Assembly: GCA_032162705.1 (NCBI GenBank)
Contig: JAVRON010000097.1
Location: 1 to 64,000, forward strand
DNA from: QHXN01 sp032162705
GTDB taxonomy: Bacteria; Acidobacteriota; Blastocatellia; Pyrinomonadales; Pyrinomonadaceae
Length of the DNA: 64,000 nucleotides
Direction: 5' to 3'
Each line of letters begins with the position of its first letter. Position 1 is the stretch's first letter. Below, one piece after another: positions 61,494 to 64,000 of this stretch. The translations under genes were made by a program, and so were the position numbers. The notes beneath the pieces are model-generated. The model had not been told where the DNA came from. It did no database searches and saw only the letters and a program-made list of their open reading frames with translations.

Positions 61494-63632
61494 ATGAAGC
61501 TCTGCTCCGCTTGCAATAAGTCGTTCGCCGACACCGAGACCTTCTGCCCGCATGACGGCGAAGTGTTACAGCAATCGCCCGAGGACTTTGTCGGTCGGCT
61601 CATCGACGGCAAGTACAAGGTCGAGGGCTTTATCGCGCAGGGCGGCATGGGTGCTGTCTATCGCGCGCGACACATCCTGCTCGGCGACATGGTGGTCATC
61701 AAGACGTTGCGCTCCGAGATGCGCAACAACGCCGAATGGCTCAAACGCTTCCAGCGCGAGGGCAAGGCCGCCCGCTCCTTCCGCCATCCGAACTCCGTCA
61801 CCGTCTATGACCTCTCTGCCGGCAGCGACGGCATGATCTACATGGTGATGGAGTACGTCGAGGGGCACACGCTCGACAAAGAGCTGAAGCGCCGTGGACG
61901 CTTCACACCCGCGGAGGCTCTCGACGTTTTAGAGCCTGTCGCCGACGTGCTCGACTCGGCGCACGCGCGCGGCGTCGTCCATCGCGACCTCAAGCCCGAG
62001 AATATCATGCTCGGCTCGGACGACCGCGGGAACACCGTCGTCAAGGTCTTAGACCTCGGCATTGCGAAGATCGTCGGCGCGGGCGACGTACACGCCGCGG
62101 GCGCGACTTCTCTGACGGTGGCGGGTCAAATCCTCGGCACGCCTTATTACATGTCGCCCGAGCAGTGGGGCGAGATGCCGCGCGACGGCGACCCGGAGGT
62201 GGATGGGCGCACGGACATCTACTCTTTAGGCGTCATCTTCTTCGAGTTGATCGCGGGCAAAAAGCCGCTCGGCGGGAAGACGCTGGCCGAGTTGCGGCAG
62301 AAGCACGTCGCGGCGGTGCTGCCTTCCTTGAGCGAGGTCGTGTCGGGCGTGCCCGAAGCTTTTGGCCGCGGCGTCATGCGAGCGATGGCGAAGGATCGCG
62401 CCGACCGGCCGCAGACCCCCGGCGCTTTTATCGACGAGCTACGTGTCGCGCTCGGCCTCACGCCCCACAATCGCAAGCCCAACATACACTCGACCGAGAC
62501 GGGCGCGGCTCATGCCACCGACGCGGGGCTGCGCGGCACGAGCGCTCAGGGGCGAGGGACGGGAATGAGCGAAGCCGCGACCGCGCACCTCTCGGCGGGC
62601 ACGAACGCGGAAGCTTTTGACCAGAGTCACGCCAACACTATCCTGACCTCAGAGTTCGAGTCTCCCTCTACGTCGGGCGGGGGCCGCGAGACCAGCGCGC
62701 AATCCTCTCAACCCGCCACGAGCGGCAACGTCGCCGCGCGCCGCGAAGGGGGCCGGGAGACCATTGCCTCGCACGCCGCTGAGACCGTGACGGGCGCGGG
62801 GTTGGACGCGCAGCAACGCACTTACGAAGAGTCTTCACCAGCCTTCCGTCAGGACGCCGCGCAGCACGCGGCGGCAGGGCATGGAGCGGGCGTGTCAGTC
62901 ACCGCGCCGGAGCCGCGACGAAGTGTCGCGCCGCTTGTCGCGGGCGGGACGCTCGCGCTGCTGCTCGTCGCGGGCGTGGGCGGCTGGTTCGTCTGGAAGG
63001 GCACGCGCGCCGCGAAGCCCGATGCGCCGTCCACTCCGACGGTTAACGGCTCCGTGCCCGCGAAGCTTGCGGAAGCGCCGAAGGTCGAGGCGGCGAGCTA
63101 CTGGTACGAGGCTTTCGACAAGAAGGACGATGCGTCGGGCAAGCACGTCGCCGACGCAGCGGCCACGCTCGAATCGGGCAAGTGGTTCAAGTTTCATTTC
63201 ATGCCGCGAGAGCGCGGCTACCTCTACATCATCGGCCCGTACAAGGACGGCAACGCGCAGGTCACGATGCTGACGGCCGAGGGCGCGGGCGCGCTCAAGT
63301 CGAACCTCGTCGGCGCGGGCGCGGACTTCTCGTTCCCGTTCGGCGGCACGAAACTCCACCTCGACGAAAACGCCGGAGCCGATGACTTCACCTTTATCTT
63401 CTCGCCGACGCCGCTCATGTCGCCCTCGTTTCTGGCGGGCAAGTTCCTGCACGAGCTGACGCCCGCAGAGGTCAAGGAGCTTGAAGACTTTCGCGCGCAG
63501 GCAAGGTCGGGCGCGTCCGAGGCGTCGGCCAAGGGCGAGGGCGGCGACGCGCGGGTCGCGGTGCTCGCACCTGAGGCGGCAACCTCCGGGGGCAAGCCGC
63601 TCATCTTTGATGTGAGGGTTAACCACAAGTAA
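61494..63632 (+). CDS. Ser/Thr protein kinase with zinc-ribbon start and DUF4384-like extracytoplasmic domain
   Basis: A 712-residue transmembrane kinase. The N-terminus has a short metal-binding motif (CSAC at 4-7, CPHDG at 18-22). Kinase domain about 42-310: GQGGMGAVY-type loop (AQGGMGAVY), Lys70, HRDLKPEN (163-170), DLG (187-189) in place of DFG, SPEQW (221-225). A Ser/Thr/Ala-rich linker (about 325-475), one membrane helix (about 477-501) and a C-terminal domain (about 530-712) with the DUF4384-like strands GKWFKFHFMPRERGYLYII follow. DLG is common in active bacterial kinases. An exported protein gene follows 53 bp downstream. Confidence 0.9.
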   Translation: MKLCSACNKSFADTETFCPHDGEVLQQSPEDFVGRLIDGKYKVEGFIAQGGMGAVYRARHILLGDMVVIKTLRSEMRNNAEWLKRFQREGKAARSFRHPNSVTVYDLSAGSDGMIYMVMEYVEGHTLDKELKRRGRFTPAEALDVLEPVADVLDSAHARGVVHRDLKPENIMLGSDDRGNTVVKVLDLGIAKIVGAGDVHAAGATSLTVAGQILGTPYYMSPEQWGEMPRDGDPEVDGRTDIYSLGVIFFELIAGKKPLGGKTLAELRQKHVAAVLPSLSEVVSGVPEAFGRGVMRAMAKDRADRPQTPGAFIDELRVALGLTPHNRKPNIHSTETGAAHATDAGLRGTSAQGRGTGMSEAATAHLSAGTNAEAFDQSHANTILTSEFESPSTSGGGRETSAQSSQPATSGNVAARREGGRETIASHAAETVTGAGLDAQQRTYEESSPAFRQDAAQHAAAGHGAGVSVTAPEPRRSVAPLVAGGTLALLLVAGVGGWFVWKGTRAAKPDAPSTPTVNGSVPAKLAEAPKVEAASYWYEAFDKKDDASGKHVADAAATLESGKWFKFHFMPRERGYLYIIGPYKDGNAQVTMLTAEGAGALKSNLVGAGADFSFPFGGTKLHLDENAGADDFTFIFSPTPLMSPSFLAGKFLHELTPAEVKELEDFRAQARSGASEASAKGEGGDARVAVLAPEAATSGGKPLIFDVRVNHK

Positions 63633-63685
63633 CCCTTTTCCGCGGCCCTCGCCGACGGCGCACAAAACTTTTAGGAGAACCGCAC

Positions 63686-64000
63686 ATGCGCTTCAAACCA
63701 CTTCTGATGCTCGCCACCCTGTCGCTCTTGATGTGCGCCCCGGCGCTCGCGCAAGATCAGCAGAAGGATCAGCAGGTCATCGACGACTTCGTCACCACGC
63801 GCGGCGTGAGCTTTGACGACCCCGGCAAGACGACCCAGACGCAGAAGCATTCGACGCAACCCGCCGCGCCGCGCCGCAATAACTCCAGCGCTTCCTCGAA
63901 GAGTCCGGGCGCGAACACGCCTTCGGGGAGCCTAGCCTCCAACAAGAGTCCTTCCGGCAAGAGCAACACACCGGCGAAATCCCCAAAGGGTGAAGCCGCG
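63686..64000 (+). CDS. Exported protein, 5' part only
   Basis: Open from ATG 63686 to the window edge (105 codons, no stop). AGGAG lies 8 nt upstream. It has a signal peptide (FKPLLMLATLSLLMCAPALA) and then a Gln/Ser/Pro/Lys-rich low-complexity region (DQQKDQQVIDDFVTTRGVSF, then SSKSPGANTPSGS). The folded part must lie beyond the window. Position after a DUF4384-type kinase suggests a co-transcribed envelope partner, which is inference. Confidence 0.7.
   Translation, partial: MRFKPLLMLATLSLLMCAPALAQDQQKDQQVIDDFVTTRGVSFDDPGKTTQTQKHSTQPAAPRRNNSSASSKSPGANTPSGSLASNKSPSGKSNTPAKSPKGEAA

Overview
The window is a GC-rich bacterial chromosome segment with about 50 protein genes on both strands and no rRNA or tRNA gene that I can recognise. 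The gene set points to Acidobacteriota, probably the class Blastocatellia. Pointers are the large secreted Calx-beta/DUF4214 protein, the membrane glycosyltransferase pair with a TIGR03663-type member, Ser/Thr kinases with N-terminal zinc ribbons and a DUF4384-like tail, and the many acidobacterial-looking conserved hypotheticals. This placement is inference from gene content, not from a marker-gene tree.

Layout. 0.4-8 kb holds housekeeping and maintenance genes: prolyl aminopeptidase, an HNH nuclease, TatA, a methyltransferase, RarA, PilT and YchF. 8-16.5 kb holds two polytopic envelope glycosyltransferase-like proteins and a 1,344-residue exported Calx-beta/DUF4214 protein. 16.6-21.5 kb holds an unusually long SMC coupled to an exported protein. 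21.6-23.2 kb is a lower-GC patch with an integron-cassette-like unit: a small gene between two attC-like sites. 23.2-31.6 kb holds SYLF, CNNM/CorC, a YheT-type hydrolase, small membrane proteins and an extended RecQ. 32-37 kb holds two tandem exported subtilisins. 37-42.7 kb holds a PAS-GGDEF-EAL protein, GNAT, DUF4186, an acyl-CoA desaturase and a Gly-rich RRM protein. 42.9-52.5 kb holds a kinase fused to a polytopic membrane domain, a repeat-rich stretch, a propeller-lectin-like protein, Uma2, an EF-G paralogue and a His-rich exported protein. 52.7-64 kb holds MsrQ/MsrP, DUF1223, a VWA-like protein, a macro-domain protein, glycogen phosphorylase, a GGDEF protein, a second kinase and the 5' end of an exported protein.

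Three features stand out. First, the subtilisin at 31985-34579 carries, after its signal peptide, about 180 residues that align by eye with the first AAA+ domain of ClpB/ClpA but have lost the Walker A lysine and threonine. It and its neighbour also share a hexapeptide SDGILM-type repeat tail. Second, at least seven intergenic loci carry long hairpins built of different heptanucleotide tandem repeats. These often supply the stop codon and last residues of the adjacent gene (Ser-Asp-Lys-stop in three unrelated proteins), and one is embedded in frame in a glycosyltransferase gene. Third, a roughly 400-bp array with a 20-21 bp period at 47.5-47.9 kb contains evenly spaced TTTTCCACA motifs that match the loose DnaA-box consensus.

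Functional links inside the window are modest. TatA fits the Tat-exported MsrP. MsrP and MsrQ form one periplasmic methionine-sulfoxide repair system. RarA, RecQ and SMC all serve genome maintenance but are not an operon. The two GGDEF proteins imply cyclic-di-GMP signalling.
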